From RUG369 sp050949645 (lineage in GTDB: Bacteria; Planctomycetota; Planctomycetia; Pirellulales; Thermoguttaceae), in the NCBI GenBank assembly GCA_050949645.1, contig JBMNGC010000001.1, positions 62,001-126,000 of the forward strand: a stretch of DNA of 64,000 nt, in the 5' to 3' direction. Under the pieces are notes generated by a model. That model was not told where the DNA came from, made no database searches, and worked only from the letters and a program-made list of their open reading frames with translations. The translations under genes and the position numbers were made by a program. This document shows positions 44,370-53,002 of the stretch, piece after piece. Each line of letters starts with the position of its first letter. Positions within the stretch are counted from its first letter, which is position 1.

Positions 44370-45569
44370 ATGATATGGCGCCCTTACGTCCAGATGAAGC
44401 ATATGCCGCCGCCGTACCAGATCGTCGACGCGCGTGGAGTTTATCTCTATACGCCAGAACGAGAAATGATCGATTCGATCTCGTCATGGTGGTGCATGAT
44501 CCACGGCTACAAGAACGAGGAGATGATCGAAGCGATCAGGGAACAGGCGTCGAAACTTTCGCACGTTATGCTCGCGGGCCTTACGCACGCGCCGGTCGAA
44601 CGATTGTCACAGAAGCTTGAATCGTGGCTGCCGGGCGATTTGAATTATTATTTCTTTTCGGATTCGGGGAGCATAGCGGTCGAAGTCGCGTTGAAGATGG
44701 CGTTGCAATTCTATGTGAATCGCGGCGAAAGCGAACGAACGAAGGTTCTGGCGTTGCAACATGCCTATCATGGCGACACCTTTAAGACCATGGAGATCGG
44801 CGACGATCCGGAATATCATTTCATTCTTGACGCGACCGGCGTCGAGCGTTGCGTCGAGCACATTCCCGCGACGATTCCAGCGCTCGAGGAAGCGTTTGAT
44901 CGTCTCCATGAACAGCTTAATTGCTTCATCGTCGAGCCGCTCCTCCAAGGCGCCGCTGGGATGAAGATGTACGACGTTTCATTCCTGAAGCGCGCTCGAG
45001 AGCTCTGCGACGAATACGACGTGCTCCTTATTTTTGACGAAGTGGCGACGGGCATGGGACGGACGGGAAATCGGTTTGTTTCTGATCTTGTTCTGCCCGA
45101 TATCTGCACGTTGGGTAAGGCGCTCACAGGCGGGTATATTGGTCATGCGATCACGGCGGCGCGACGACGCGTTTTCGAGGGGTTCTACGGAGACCGGGAC
45201 GATTGGGCGCTAATGCACGGACCGACCTTTACGGCGAATCTTCTTGCCTGCGCGGCGGCGTCCAAATCCATCGAGATTTTCGACCGCGAAGATTATCTAT
45301 CGAAAATTAAACGAATCGAAGAAATTGAAAAACGCGAGCTCGCTAGTCTCGACGACCCGCGCATTAAAGACGTTCGCATCATGGGCGCCTGCGCCTGCAT
45401 CGAAGTCAAAGACGCCGCGACTCTTAAGGGATATCGTGAATTTGCCTACGAGCGGGGCGTCTTTGGCCGACCGTTCTCGACATGTCTCTATACAATGCCG
45501 CCTTATATCATTGAGGAAGAGGAGCTTGTGCGCGTTCTGGCGACGATGAGAGAGTGGTTTGAGCGTTGA
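44370..45569 (+). CDS. bioA: Adenosylmethionine-8-amino-7-oxononanoate aminotransferase
   Basis: PLP enzyme, 399 residues, that uses SAM to aminate KAPA. Marks: IWRPYVQMKHMP at the start, ISSWWCMIHGYKN, YFFSDSGSIAVEVALKMA, QHAYHGDTFKTMEIGD, IVEPLLQGAAGMKMY, FDEVATGMGRTGNRF and LGKALTGGYIG with the PLP lysine. AGGAGG precedes the ATG. It is last of the operon; bioF and the pimelate genes are not in the window, so the operon is incomplete here. Confidence 0.94.
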   Translation: MIWRPYVQMKHMPPPYQIVDARGVYLYTPEREMIDSISSWWCMIHGYKNEEMIEAIREQASKLSHVMLAGLTHAPVERLSQKLESWLPGDLNYYFFSDSGSIAVEVALKMALQFYVNRGESERTKVLALQHAYHGDTFKTMEIGDDPEYHFILDATGVERCVEHIPATIPALEEAFDRLHEQLNCFIVEPLLQGAAGMKMYDVSFLKRARELCDEYDVLLIFDEVATGMGRTGNRFVSDLVLPDICTLGKALTGGYIGHAITAARRRVFEGFYGDRDDWALMHGPTFTANLLACAAASKSIEIFDREDYLSKIKRIEEIEKRELASLDDPRIKDVRIMGACACIEVKDAATLKGYREFAYERGVFGRPFSTCLYTMPPYIIEEEELVRVLATMREWFER

Positions 45570-45761
45570 GATGACGTCATATGGCAACGCGCCATAGATG
45601 CGTTGCGATTAAATGACTGAGCGTCCTTGAATGGAGGGGCTTAGGGCGTCTTGCCTATCAATAAGTTTTCGAGGCCGTTCAGACCCTTCCTGCGCGGTCA
45701 TACGTCGAGGTCGCGAAGAGGATAATCGGTCGCGACGCGGTCGGTTATCTCGACTTCGCGT

Positions 45762-46193
45762 CTATCGCTCCTGCTCGTCAGGGGACCATTCGTACTTTTG
45801 CAGGACCTTTATGAGGCGATCGCTCAGCGGCTCGCTTTTGTGCACGGTAAAGTCAATGGCGCAGAAAACGCTCAGGGAGAGGCCGCAACGCACTGGGGTA
45901 GGGTCGTCGTCTCTTGTACGCCAAATTTCCTGGGTCAGTTCAAAGGATTTGGTTCCGATACGGCTTACCCAGGAGCGGATCTCGATTCTGTCGTCGAGAA
46001 CTATTTCTTTGAGATAGTCAATTTTTGAGTTGACAATAACGAGCCCGTGAGGCGCGAAATCGAGGCCAGGGAAGAGTTCCTCGTAGAAGGCCGTGCGCGC
46101 TCGTTCGCACCAGCGCGAGAACGCTAGAAAGTCGATGTGGTGTTGAAGATTTGTATCCGCGACCTGCGGAAGGATCTTTGTGACGTAAAACAT
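45762..46193 (-). CDS. Hotdog-fold acyl-CoA thioesterase, copy 2
   Basis: 143 residues of the 4-hydroxybenzoyl-CoA/YbgC-like thioesterase family. VADTNLQHHIDFLAFSRW with a following ERART is the usual Asp/helix start; the Asp-x-Asp-x2-Gly-His pattern is partly lost (Asn and His replace Asp and Gly), unlike the neighbour. It lies 12 bases after a paralogue on the same strand, so the pair looks like a tandem duplication. No Shine-Dalgarno element is visible, suggesting coupled translation. Confidence 0.75.
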   Translation of the reverse strand: MFYVTKILPQVADTNLQHHIDFLAFSRWCERARTAFYEELFPGLDFAPHGLVIVNSKIDYLKEIVLDDRIEIRSWVSRIGTKSFELTQEIWRTRDDDPTPVRCGLSLSVFCAIDFTVHKSEPLSDRLIKVLQKYEWSPDEQER

Positions 46194-46205
46194 GGCGTTA
46201 AAGTG

Positions 46206-46610
46206 TCAGGCAGAAGGGTCGTACTGGTATCGTTTGAGCGCTTTGCGGAAACTTGGAGGGATCGGCGTTCTCTCTCGGCGAGTAAAGTCGAAGATGGAGA
46301 GGACCGTTTTAGAATGGGCGCAACGTTTTCCTTGCTGATATAGTTCCTGCGTAACCTCGAATGAATCTTCGCCAATAAGATTGACCCAGGTTCTGATTTC
46401 CACGTCGTGGCTCGCATAGGTTTCATGGAGAAAGTCGACGTCGGTATGAAGTACGGCGACGCCATATTCGCTAAAGTCAAGCTCTGGCGAAAATTCCCTG
46501 TAGATTTTGGTACGAGCACGGTCAAACCAATTGGAATAGGCGAGGAAATTGATGTGACCCTGCATATCAGTATCCGAAACCTGCGGGTCAAGAGACGTTG
46601 TATAGTACAT
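46206..46610 (-). CDS. Hotdog-fold acyl-CoA thioesterase, copy 1
   Basis: 134 residues. VSDTDMQGHINFLAYSNWF holds the full catalytic Asp and the Gly-His pair of the family, followed by DRARTKIYREF. DVEIRTWVNLIGEDSFEVTQ is the hotdog strand core, also seen in the downstream paralogue. The substrate is unknown; family members act on acyl-CoAs or acyl-ACPs. First of a two-gene unit. Confidence 0.8.
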   Translation of the reverse strand: MYYTTSLDPQVSDTDMQGHINFLAYSNWFDRARTKIYREFSPELDFSEYGVAVLHTDVDFLHETYASHDVEIRTWVNLIGEDSFEVTQELYQQGKRCAHSKTVLSIFDFTRRERTPIPPSFRKALKRYQYDPSA

Positions 46611-46929
46611 GGTTTGATTTACGCTCCGTTCGTGATCTGTCGTCAGCGTTGCTCAGCGATTCTACCACAGAACGCCGACAGGACAAGCGGACTCCGGGGA
46701 TTGTTGAAGAGGTTCAAAAGCGGCGCTCGGCGACTGACGTATCGCGGCGCTCGATCGAGTTGGCGAGGAGAGCTCTTCGGGAGTCGATTAACGGCTTTTT
46801 GACGAGATGCTCAGCGTCAGGATCGCTTTCAAGTTCTGCCGATCCTTTCTTTTTAACAAACCATAGTCCGTCGCTGTCAGACGTCCATTTGCGGACCGTA
46901 GAAGCGTTTTTTTTGCGACGACGTGAGAA
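46611..46929. other. Non-coding stretch between two leftward units
   Basis: I see no gene, RNA or repeat. It would hold the promoter of the thioesterase pair on the minus strand, but no clear one is seen. Confidence 0.45.
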
Positions 46930-46971
46930 AGACAAAGAAAAGAAACCGCCTCGCGAGAACGAGACGGTTTC
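46930..46971 (-). terminator. Terminator of the DUF1080 gene
   Basis: An 11-bp stem with one mismatch (46942-46952 with 46961-46971) is followed on the minus strand by TTTTCTTTG. Confidence 0.75.
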
Positions 46972-47017
46972 TTCTTGAATTGAAAGGACGCCGTCTGGCG
47001 TTGGCGAACGACCGAGA

Positions 47018-47689
47018 TCACTTGGAGAGATCAAGGATACGGACGTTACGGAATTCGACGGGGTCGCCGTGACCAAGGAAGCCGATGAAGCCGGACTTGT
47101 TGTGGAGACCGGGATGTTCGGCGTCGTGGATCGGTTTGACGTTGGTAATATCAGCGTCGACGATCAGCTGACCATTGACGATGACCTTAATGAAGGGGCC
47201 GATCGCGATGATTTCTTCGTAATTCCATTCTCCAATTGGCTTAAGAGAGCCGACTTTGGCGGGGACCACGCCGTAGATACTGCCGTGATGCTGCCATTCC
47301 TGAAGATTCGGGTAATCATCGTCGATAATCTGGAGTTCCATGCCGTGGTAGGCGGCGTCGAGATTAGGGGAGGTCGTACGGATACCAACTCCATTGTTGC
47401 CGTTTTTGGGGAGTTTGAATTCGAAGCGGAAGATGAAGTCGGAATAGGCTTTCTTCGTTTGGAGGTTGCCGCCTCGGTCGCAGACGAAATAGCCGTCCTT
47501 GACGGGATAGCCGTCGATACTGCTCTGCCAGATTTCCGGGCTAAGAGGTCCGCCGTCGAAGAGGAGTTCGAATCCGAGCTCTTCCTCCTGAGGCGTGAGT
47601 TGGTTGAGGGGCTGTCCTTCCTGAGCGTAAAGGGAAGCGGTAAAAGTGAAAACGCATGCGGCAAGCGCAGCGACGAGAAGCTTTTTCAT
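47018..47689 (-). CDS. Secreted DUF1080 protein (3-keto-disaccharide hydrolase-like)
   Basis: 223 residues. A signal peptide ends near ASLYAQEG. The jelly-roll DUF1080 part has FELLFDGGPLSPEIW, DGYFVCDRGG, FIFRFEFKLPKNGNNGVGIR, YHGMELQIIDDD, HHGSIYG and a closing FLGHGDPVEFRNVRI. Recent work links this family to cleavage of 3-keto-glycosides made by Gfo/Idh/MocA dehydrogenases, which fits the exported oxidoreductase at 50.1 kb. AAGGAAAAGG lies before the ATG. Confidence 0.85.
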   Translation of the reverse strand: MKKLLVAALAACVFTFTASLYAQEGQPLNQLTPQEEELGFELLFDGGPLSPEIWQSSIDGYPVKDGYFVCDRGGNLQTKKAYSDFIFRFEFKLPKNGNNGVGIRTTSPNLDAAYHGMELQIIDDDYPNLQEWQHHGSIYGVVPAKVGSLKPIGEWNYEEIIAIGPFIKVIVNGQLIVDADITNVKPIHDAEHPGLHNKSGFIGFLGHGDPVEFRNVRILDLSK

Positions 47690-47835
47690 GGAGCCTTTTC
47701 CTTAAATAAGAGAGGAACGCCGGCCTAAAGAAGCGTTCATACGGAGTCGAATCGATTCAAAGAGGAAATGAAGGAATCGGCGCGTATGACGCAAATTCAT
47801 CGAAGACCGCGTTGTCCATCGTTTAGTATGATAAA

Positions 47836-47868
47836 CCGTCTCTCGTAAAGGCTTTTTACGAGAGACGG
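47836..47868 (-). terminator. Perfect 14-bp hairpin, probable terminator
   Basis: Stem 47836-47849 with 47855-47868, 5-base loop. On the minus strand GTTTATC follows. It lies about 115 bases past the HEAT-protein stop and would separate that gene from DUF1080. Confidence 0.6.
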
Positions 47869-47889
47869 CGATCGAATCAAAATGGTAGA

Positions 47890-47966
47890 ACAGCGGTTCG
47901 CGAAGGCGTCGGACGCCGGTCGTCGAGCTTGTCAAGTTAACAAGGCGTCGGCGAACGAACCGCTGT
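47890..47966 (-). ncRNA. Branched RNA-like structure in the 3' region of the HEAT gene
   Basis: An 11-bp closing stem (47890-47900 with 47956-47966) encloses a CTTG/CAAG hairpin and a GGCGT/ACGCC hairpin. A second copy of the GACGCC strand inside the loop allows an alternative fold. It begins 15 bases past the stop codon. I do not recognise the class; it may be an RNA element or only part of a terminator. Confidence 0.35.
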
Positions 47967-47981
47967 GCGCCGCACTCGATA

Positions 47982-50021
47982 TCAGAGAAGCTTCTGAGCG
48001 CGTTCCTTCAGGTCGGCGTCGTCGGAAACTTCGAGAACCTTCTTCATTCCGTCGACCAGAATCTTCGCGGCGGCGTCTCTCGCCTCGTCTCCGCTCTCTT
48101 CATTCCAGTTCCAGCTCGGCTGGCTCACGCGAATCTTTTCGGCGACAAAGACGGCGGCTTCGCAAGCGGCTTCTTTGAATTCCGGATACTCGGTGTATTC
48201 GAGCGCAGCGGCGACGTTTTCGGCGGTGATAACACGCTTGAAGACGTCGAAGACGAGCGCTTTGTCCTCAGCGCGACGAGCTGTGTCGAACGCCGTCTTG
48301 CACATTTCAATCTTCTTCGCGACCGGCAGGTCGAACTGGCGCGCGATGCGGATATAGCCCCTGACGCCACGAGAATGATACTTCATGTCGGGAGACTGCT
48401 GCGCAATGACGAGGCAGATTGCCGCGACGTGTTCAGCGTCTTCAGGAGTATTCCATTCGCCGAGGATCTGGGTCGCTTTGTCGAGCGTGTCGCCGGCGCA
48501 AGCGTTAGCGACGGCATTAAGAGCGGTCTCGCCGCCGATCTGCTTGAGGAGCGGGAGAATCTTGAGCTTCTGCTCGAGGTCCGATTCTTCGAAAAGATCG
48601 GCGACTTGAGCGGCGCATTCTTCGCGCGGGAGACGCGTGCAGGCTGCGCGGAGGAGCCAGTCGACTTTCGCGTCGTCCGTTTCACCGTCGAGCGCTTCGA
48701 CGAAGAGATCAAGGTCGTCAAGTTCGATGATTTCCGAGAGCGCGTTGAGCGCGGCGTCGCGGAGCGTGCCTTGACGTTCGTTGGCGATCTTCACGAGCGC
48801 GGGGCCAGCGGACTTGATTCGAGCAAGCTCGATGATCTTGAGCTGGATAAGCGCGTCCGTTTCGTCCATGTCGTCGAGGAGCGTCGAGGCCTCGAGATTG
48901 TCGAAGAGAGCGGGTTTGGCCTTAGCGAGCGCGACTCCGAGAGCGACTTTCGCGGCGTTAAGCGCGTCGGAAGTATCCTTTCCGTCAACGCGGGTAGGCG
49001 CGACGTTCTCGATTCGGTCGCCGTAGGAGGCGAGCGCTTTCGCGGCGGCGATGCGCATGGCGAGAGAGTCGACGTCGACGACGTTCATAAGTTTGACAAA
49101 CGCGAGTTCTTGAGCGGCGTCATCCTCAAGGTCTCCGAAGGCGCAGATCGCGAGGATCTGAGGCGTCGCGTCAAGTTCATCGAAGCTCGCGAGGATCGCT
49201 TCGACAACTTTGGCGGACGCGTCGGCGCCGAATTCACGGATCGTCTTCACGGCAAGATTGACGACGGACGCGTCGTCGCTCTGGAGCAGTTCAGCGACCT
49301 TATCAGCGGACGCGGCGCCCTTGTTGAGCAGGGAGCGGTAGAGACCGGCTTCCTTTTCATATTTCGGGAACGCGGCGTTGGCGACGACGTCGTTGAGCGC
49401 GGCGGCGTTATCAGGCGCGCCGGCCTGTTCATAATTTTCAGCGACGTCAAGGATCGCGTCTCCAAGTCCTTTACGCGCGTAATATTCCATCGCGTCGAGG
49501 TCTTTTTTGGACTCTTCAACGAGGAACGCTTCAGCTTCCTCGGAAGCGATGGCGCCGCACGCGGCATAGATTGCTCTTTGGACGGCCGGATCGTCGTTTT
49601 CAGCGGCGATTTCCTTGAGAGTCGCGACGGCGCTTGCTTTTCCGCGGACGCCGATCGTGTTGATCACGCCGACGAGGCAAGTCCCTTCAAGCTCTTTGGC
49701 GGCTTTGAGGAGCGCTTCGTCGACCGCGTCGAAGGGCATCGCTTCGAGCGCAAAACGAGCGTTAAAGTTAAGTTTTTCGTTCGGCAGCATTGCGACGAGC
49801 GCCGGGATCGACTTTTCGGTACCGTAAATCGCGAGGCGCTTGCAGGCTACGTTCGTATTGTGGATATCTTCGGGCGTATCGCCGACGTCGGTAATCGCCT
49901 CGATGAGGGCCGCTTCGTCGGTCGACGTTTGAAGCTCCTGCCAGGACTGGGCGCTCGCGACGTTCGCCGCCAGAGCGAGGACTGCGCCGGTCAGGAGCGC
50001 GAGAAATAATTTTGTACGCAT
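47982..50021 (-). CDS. Exported HEAT-repeat protein
   Basis: 679 residues. A signal peptide ends ANVASAQ. The rest is a helical solenoid of HEAT-like repeats rich in Ala, Asp and Glu, e.g. SIPALVAMLPNEKLNFNARF, ASAVATLKEIAAENDDPAVQ and VAELLQSDDASVVNLAVKTI. No catalytic motif is seen. Such proteins often act as scaffolds. It lies 86 bases downstream of the Tat-exported oxidoreductase gene and is likely co-transcribed, so it may hold or present enzymes of that pathway (inference). Confidence 0.8.
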   Translation of the reverse strand: MRTKLFLALLTGAVLALAANVASAQSWQELQTSTDEAALIEAITDVGDTPEDIHNTNVACKRLAIYGTEKSIPALVAMLPNEKLNFNARFALEAMPFDAVDEALLKAAKELEGTCLVGVINTIGVRGKASAVATLKEIAAENDDPAVQRAIYAACGAIASEEAEAFLVEESKKDLDAMEYYARKGLGDAILDVAENYEQAGAPDNAAALNDVVANAAFPKYEKEAGLYRSLLNKGAASADKVAELLQSDDASVVNLAVKTIREFGADASAKVVEAILASFDELDATPQILAICAFGDLEDDAAQELAFVKLMNVVDVDSLAMRIAAAKALASYGDRIENVAPTRVDGKDTSDALNAAKVALGVALAKAKPALFDNLEASTLLDDMDETDALIQLKIIELARIKSAGPALVKIANERQGTLRDAALNALSEIIELDDLDLFVEALDGETDDAKVDWLLRAACTRLPREECAAQVADLFEESDLEQKLKILPLLKQIGGETALNAVANACAGDTLDKATQILGEWNTPEDAEHVAAICLVIAQQSPDMKYHSRGVRGYIRIARQFDLPVAKKIEMCKTAFDTARRAEDKALVFDVFKRVITAENVAAALEYTEYPEFKEAACEAAVFVAEKIRVSQPSWNWNEESGDEARDAAAKILVDGMKKVLEVSDDADLKERAQKLL

Positions 50022-50107
50022 AGTATATCTAAATCTCCTGCGCCGCTATGTAATAGCGCGCGAATGGGACGTTCTTAATAATCAAGTCAAACGAAACGCG
50101 CTCGAAC

Positions 50108-51421
50108 TCAAAGCGTGTAAGGAGCGCGCATAGCGCGAGTACGCATGCGGTTGGCGTCAGCGTCGTTGAACTCTTCCTTGACGGGGTCGAATTCGATCGT
50201 ACGCTGGAGCTGCCATGCGATGTAGGCGCAGTGAGAAGCGATATGGGACTGAGCGGCGACGTCGGCGTTCGAAGCGGGATTGCGTCGTGATCTGACGCAT
50301 TCGCAGAATTCTGCGATATGGGTCGTCGGGTCGGTGCCCGGCATGCCGAAATATTTGAGTTCGCCGCGGAGCTTGTCGTTCGAGACCGCCATGCGACCGC
50401 TGTCGCCCGTTTCAACCCAGCCTTCTTCGCCGACGTAGCGCGCCGAGCAGGTGCCGAGTCCCAGCCATCCGTCGGAGCGCATGACGAGTTTGAGACCGTC
50501 GTCATAGTAAGCCAAGACGCTACCGGCGATCGAGCCGTCGTCGTTGAACTGAGGTTCATAGCGCACGGGCGCCGTATCGTCTTTCTGAGCCGCCCACTGG
50601 CAGAGGTCGACGGTGTGAGAACCCCATTCGAGGATTCCGCCGCCGTGGAAGTCAAATTTACCGCGCCAATCGCCGCGGACGTACGCGCTGTTGTACGGTC
50701 GCCACGGGCACGGGCCGAGCCAGCGGTCCCAGTCGACTTCTTCTGGATCCGGTTCCGGTTCGGCGGGGTACCAGGCTTGGTCGGTGGCGGGCCAGAGAGT
50801 ATTAGCGTGGACTTCGGTGAGCTTACCGAGTTTACCCGACTGCGCGATTTCGGCGGCGAGCATGAAGTTTCCAATATTGCGGCGCTGAGTGCCCGCCTGA
50901 TAGACAATTCCGTAGCGTCTAACGGCGTCGGCGAGCGCGCGGCTTTCCTGAATCGTGAGGGAGAGCGGCTTTTCGCAATAGACGTCTTTTCCGTACTTAG
51001 CGGCGATGATCGAGGCCATCGTATGCCAACGGTCGCCGGTCGCGATAAGAACCGCGTCGATATCTTCGCGCTGGAGCAGCTCGTTCATATCGATATAGGT
51101 CGCGCATTCATTATCGTTATACGTTTGATTGGCCTGGTTGCGGACGTCTTCGCGGCGGGACCGTCGGATGTCGCAGATTGCGCGGAACCGTACATCGGGA
51201 CGCGAGAGGAAGATACTGAGGTCGTGTCCTCCGCGTCCGCCGATTCCGATCGCGCCGAGGTTAATTCTTTCGCTCGGCGAGAAGGTCCCGTCAAGCCCTA
51301 ATGCGGAAGCGGGCACGAGAGCCGGTACAAGCGACGCGGCGCCGCAGAGCGTGACGCCCTTAAGAAAGTCGCGTCGTCCGACACGAGTTCGCTTTGATGT
51401 CATAATTTGCTTTGAATTCAT
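50108..51421 (-). CDS. Tat-exported Gfo/Idh/MocA-family oxidoreductase
   Basis: 437 residues. A twin-arginine signal (RVGRRDFLKGVTL) ends near ASALG. The Rossmann part reads LGAIGIGGRGGHD, VLIATGDRWHTMASI, and YCEKPLSLT gives the EKP lysine. The C-terminal part contains WLGPCPWRPYNSAYVRGDWR and GGGILEWGSHTVDLCQWA, typical of the planctomycete/Bacteroidetes exported subgroup. GGAG stands before the ATG. Tat export allows the cofactor to be loaded before export. With DUF1080 nearby, oxidation of sugars at C3 is a reasonable guess. Confidence 0.87.
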   Translation of the reverse strand: MNSKQIMTSKRTRVGRRDFLKGVTLCGAASLVPALVPASALGLDGTFSPSERINLGAIGIGGRGGHDLSIFLSRPDVRFRAICDIRRSRREDVRNQANQTYNDNECATYIDMNELLQREDIDAVLIATGDRWHTMASIIAAKYGKDVYCEKPLSLTIQESRALADAVRRYGIVYQAGTQRRNIGNFMLAAEIAQSGKLGKLTEVHANTLWPATDQAWYPAEPEPDPEEVDWDRWLGPCPWRPYNSAYVRGDWRGKFDFHGGGILEWGSHTVDLCQWAAQKDDTAPVRYEPQFNDDGSIAGSVLAYYDDGLKLVMRSDGWLGLGTCSARYVGEEGWVETGDSGRMAVSNDKLRGELKYFGMPGTDPTTHIAEFCECVRSRRNPASNADVAAQSHIASHCAYIAWQLQRTIEFDPVKEEFNDADANRMRTRAMRAPYTL

Positions 51422-51829
51422 TAGATTTACTCCTTTAGCGCTGGTCGCTGGAATCGACGTTGTTTCCTCTATCGTCGACTTTGATTTGCCGCCGACGCTC
51501 AGACGTCCTCATGAACGCGTGAAGACGCGAACCGGGACTGGACGAAATTCCTCAGGTAGCAACAAGGAAGTCTGTAGCGCCCCGTCCCCGACAATGATAT
51601 AGGAACGCCATTCGAATATCAAGCGTCGCAAGATTCAATTTTAACAAAAGGGAATATTTGTAGAAAGTGTGGCCGTCGAGATAATTGGCCCTTGCGCGCT
51701 CGCGTTGTCTATGTATGTGCAAAACGACTGGCTTCTGTATAATATTTGGAGGCGCGCTGTTCTGAGCGAACTCTGCCGAGAAGGATCAATTTGGCGCGTT
51801 GACGAAACTATGGGAGGATTTTTTAACCG
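51422..51829. other. Divergent upstream region of the oxidoreductase and the B12 operon
   Basis: A TATAAT at 51738-51743 could be the -10 of the B12 operon, with no good -35. I looked for the B12-box GCCACTG and the GGTG core of cobalamin riboswitches on the plus strand and found neither. Two short hairpins of no clear meaning are present. No gene is seen. Confidence 0.5.
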
Positions 51830-52987
51830 ATGCGCGCATTGACAGTTTTCAGCGCGGTTATTCTTAGCGCCGTGTGTCTTTTCTCAGGATGCGAACGAAG
51901 CCAACGGAGCGTCGACGAGCGCAGCGTCGGCGTTCAATCTGAAAAAATTCAACCGCTCGTTCTCGAATATGCTAAGGAGTTTTCCGTCGAACGTTTCGCG
52001 GATGGAACTGCGCTTGTTCATATCGCCGACGACCGCGATTACGCGCTGATTCCCAGGGGCTCGACCTGGGCCCCGCCCGCGAACGCGACCGTCATTCGCA
52101 CGCCGATCGACTCGTTCTACCTTGCAGGCTCGGCGACGCTCGACATGTTCCTGCGCCTTGACGCGCTCGATCGCGTCTCATGTTGCAGTGCGTCGGCGTC
52201 GAACGTTGCCAATCCTGACGTCAAATCGGCGATACGATCGGGCGCGATCGAGTATATCGGGAAGTATTCCGCCCCCGACTATGAAAGGCTCCTGACGCTA
52301 GGGCAGCCGCTTGCGATCGAATCGACGATGATCTACCATACGCCGAAGGTTCGCGAGCAGCTTGAGAAGCTGGGAATTCCGGTTATGATCGAGCGCGCCA
52401 ACTACGAGTCGGAGCTCCTCGGACGACTCGAATGGATTAAGCTTTATGGGCTACTCCTCGGAAAGGAAGCGGAAGCGACGGCTTTTTTTGAACGAGAGAA
52501 GGCGAAGGTCGCCGCGCTTGCCGCAAGTCTTTCTGACGAGGATCCGGCGACGCGTCCTAAGGTTGCGTTCTTTTACGTTTCTTCGAACGGATACGTCAAT
52601 GTGCGCAAACCGGGCGACTACCTTTGCAAGACGATCGAACTTGCAGGGGGGCGTTACGCGTTCGATAATCTTGACTCTACGTCGACGGATGGACGCGCTC
52701 AGTCGACGCTAAATGTTGATTGGGAAACCTTCTATAAGGAAGCGGTCGACGCGGACGTAATAATCTACAACGGAACGATCGACGCCTCGACGAAAACGCT
52801 CGACGATCTGATCGCCAAGAATTCTCTTTTTGGCGAGTTTAAAGCGGTTCAATCGGGGAACGTCTGGGGAACCGGCCCCAGAATGTACCAGGAGAGCGGC
52901 GCGATTGCGGACGTTCTTCTTGAATTTAAAGGGGCGATCGACGGCGACGTCGCTTTCGCAACTCAGTACCTCTACCGACTCGAATAA
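51830..52987 (+). CDS. ABC transporter substrate-binding lipoprotein, corrinoid/siderophore type
   Basis: 385 residues. The lipobox LFSGC places the acylated Cys at about 20. The body fits the FecB/BtuF class III binding fold: VIRTPIDSFYLAGSATLDMF, YERLLTLGQPLAIEST, LEKLGIPVMIERANY and the C-terminal domain from RPKVAFFYVSS. The downstream FecCD permease and a B12-operon context make corrinoid, cobinamide or a B12 precursor the likely ligand; iron chelates are an alternative. It heads the operon. Confidence 0.85.
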   Translation: MRALTVFSAVILSAVCLFSGCERSQRSVDERSVGVQSEKIQPLVLEYAKEFSVERFADGTALVHIADDRDYALIPRGSTWAPPANATVIRTPIDSFYLAGSATLDMFLRLDALDRVSCCSASASNVANPDVKSAIRSGAIEYIGKYSAPDYERLLTLGQPLAIESTMIYHTPKVREQLEKLGIPVMIERANYESELLGRLEWIKLYGLLLGKEAEATAFFEREKAKVAALAASLSDEDPATRPKVAFFYVSSNGYVNVRKPGDYLCKTIELAGGRYAFDNLDSTSTDGRAQSTLNVDWETFYKEAVDADVIIYNGTIDASTKTLDDLIAKNSLFGEFKAVQSGNVWGTGPRMYQESGAIADVLLEFKGAIDGDVAFATQYLYRLE

Positions 52988-53002
52988 CGCGCGGAGACGA
53001 CT

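Noticed and set aside
46206..46610. Assignment as fluoroacetyl-CoA or 4-hydroxybenzoyl-CoA thioesterase
   Set aside because: The hotdog motifs fit the wider family only; nothing nearby points to a special substrate.
48375..50009. 544-residue open frame opposite the HEAT protein gene
   Set aside because: It is a shadow of biased codons; the HEAT protein has a signal peptide, repeats and a start site, this frame has none.
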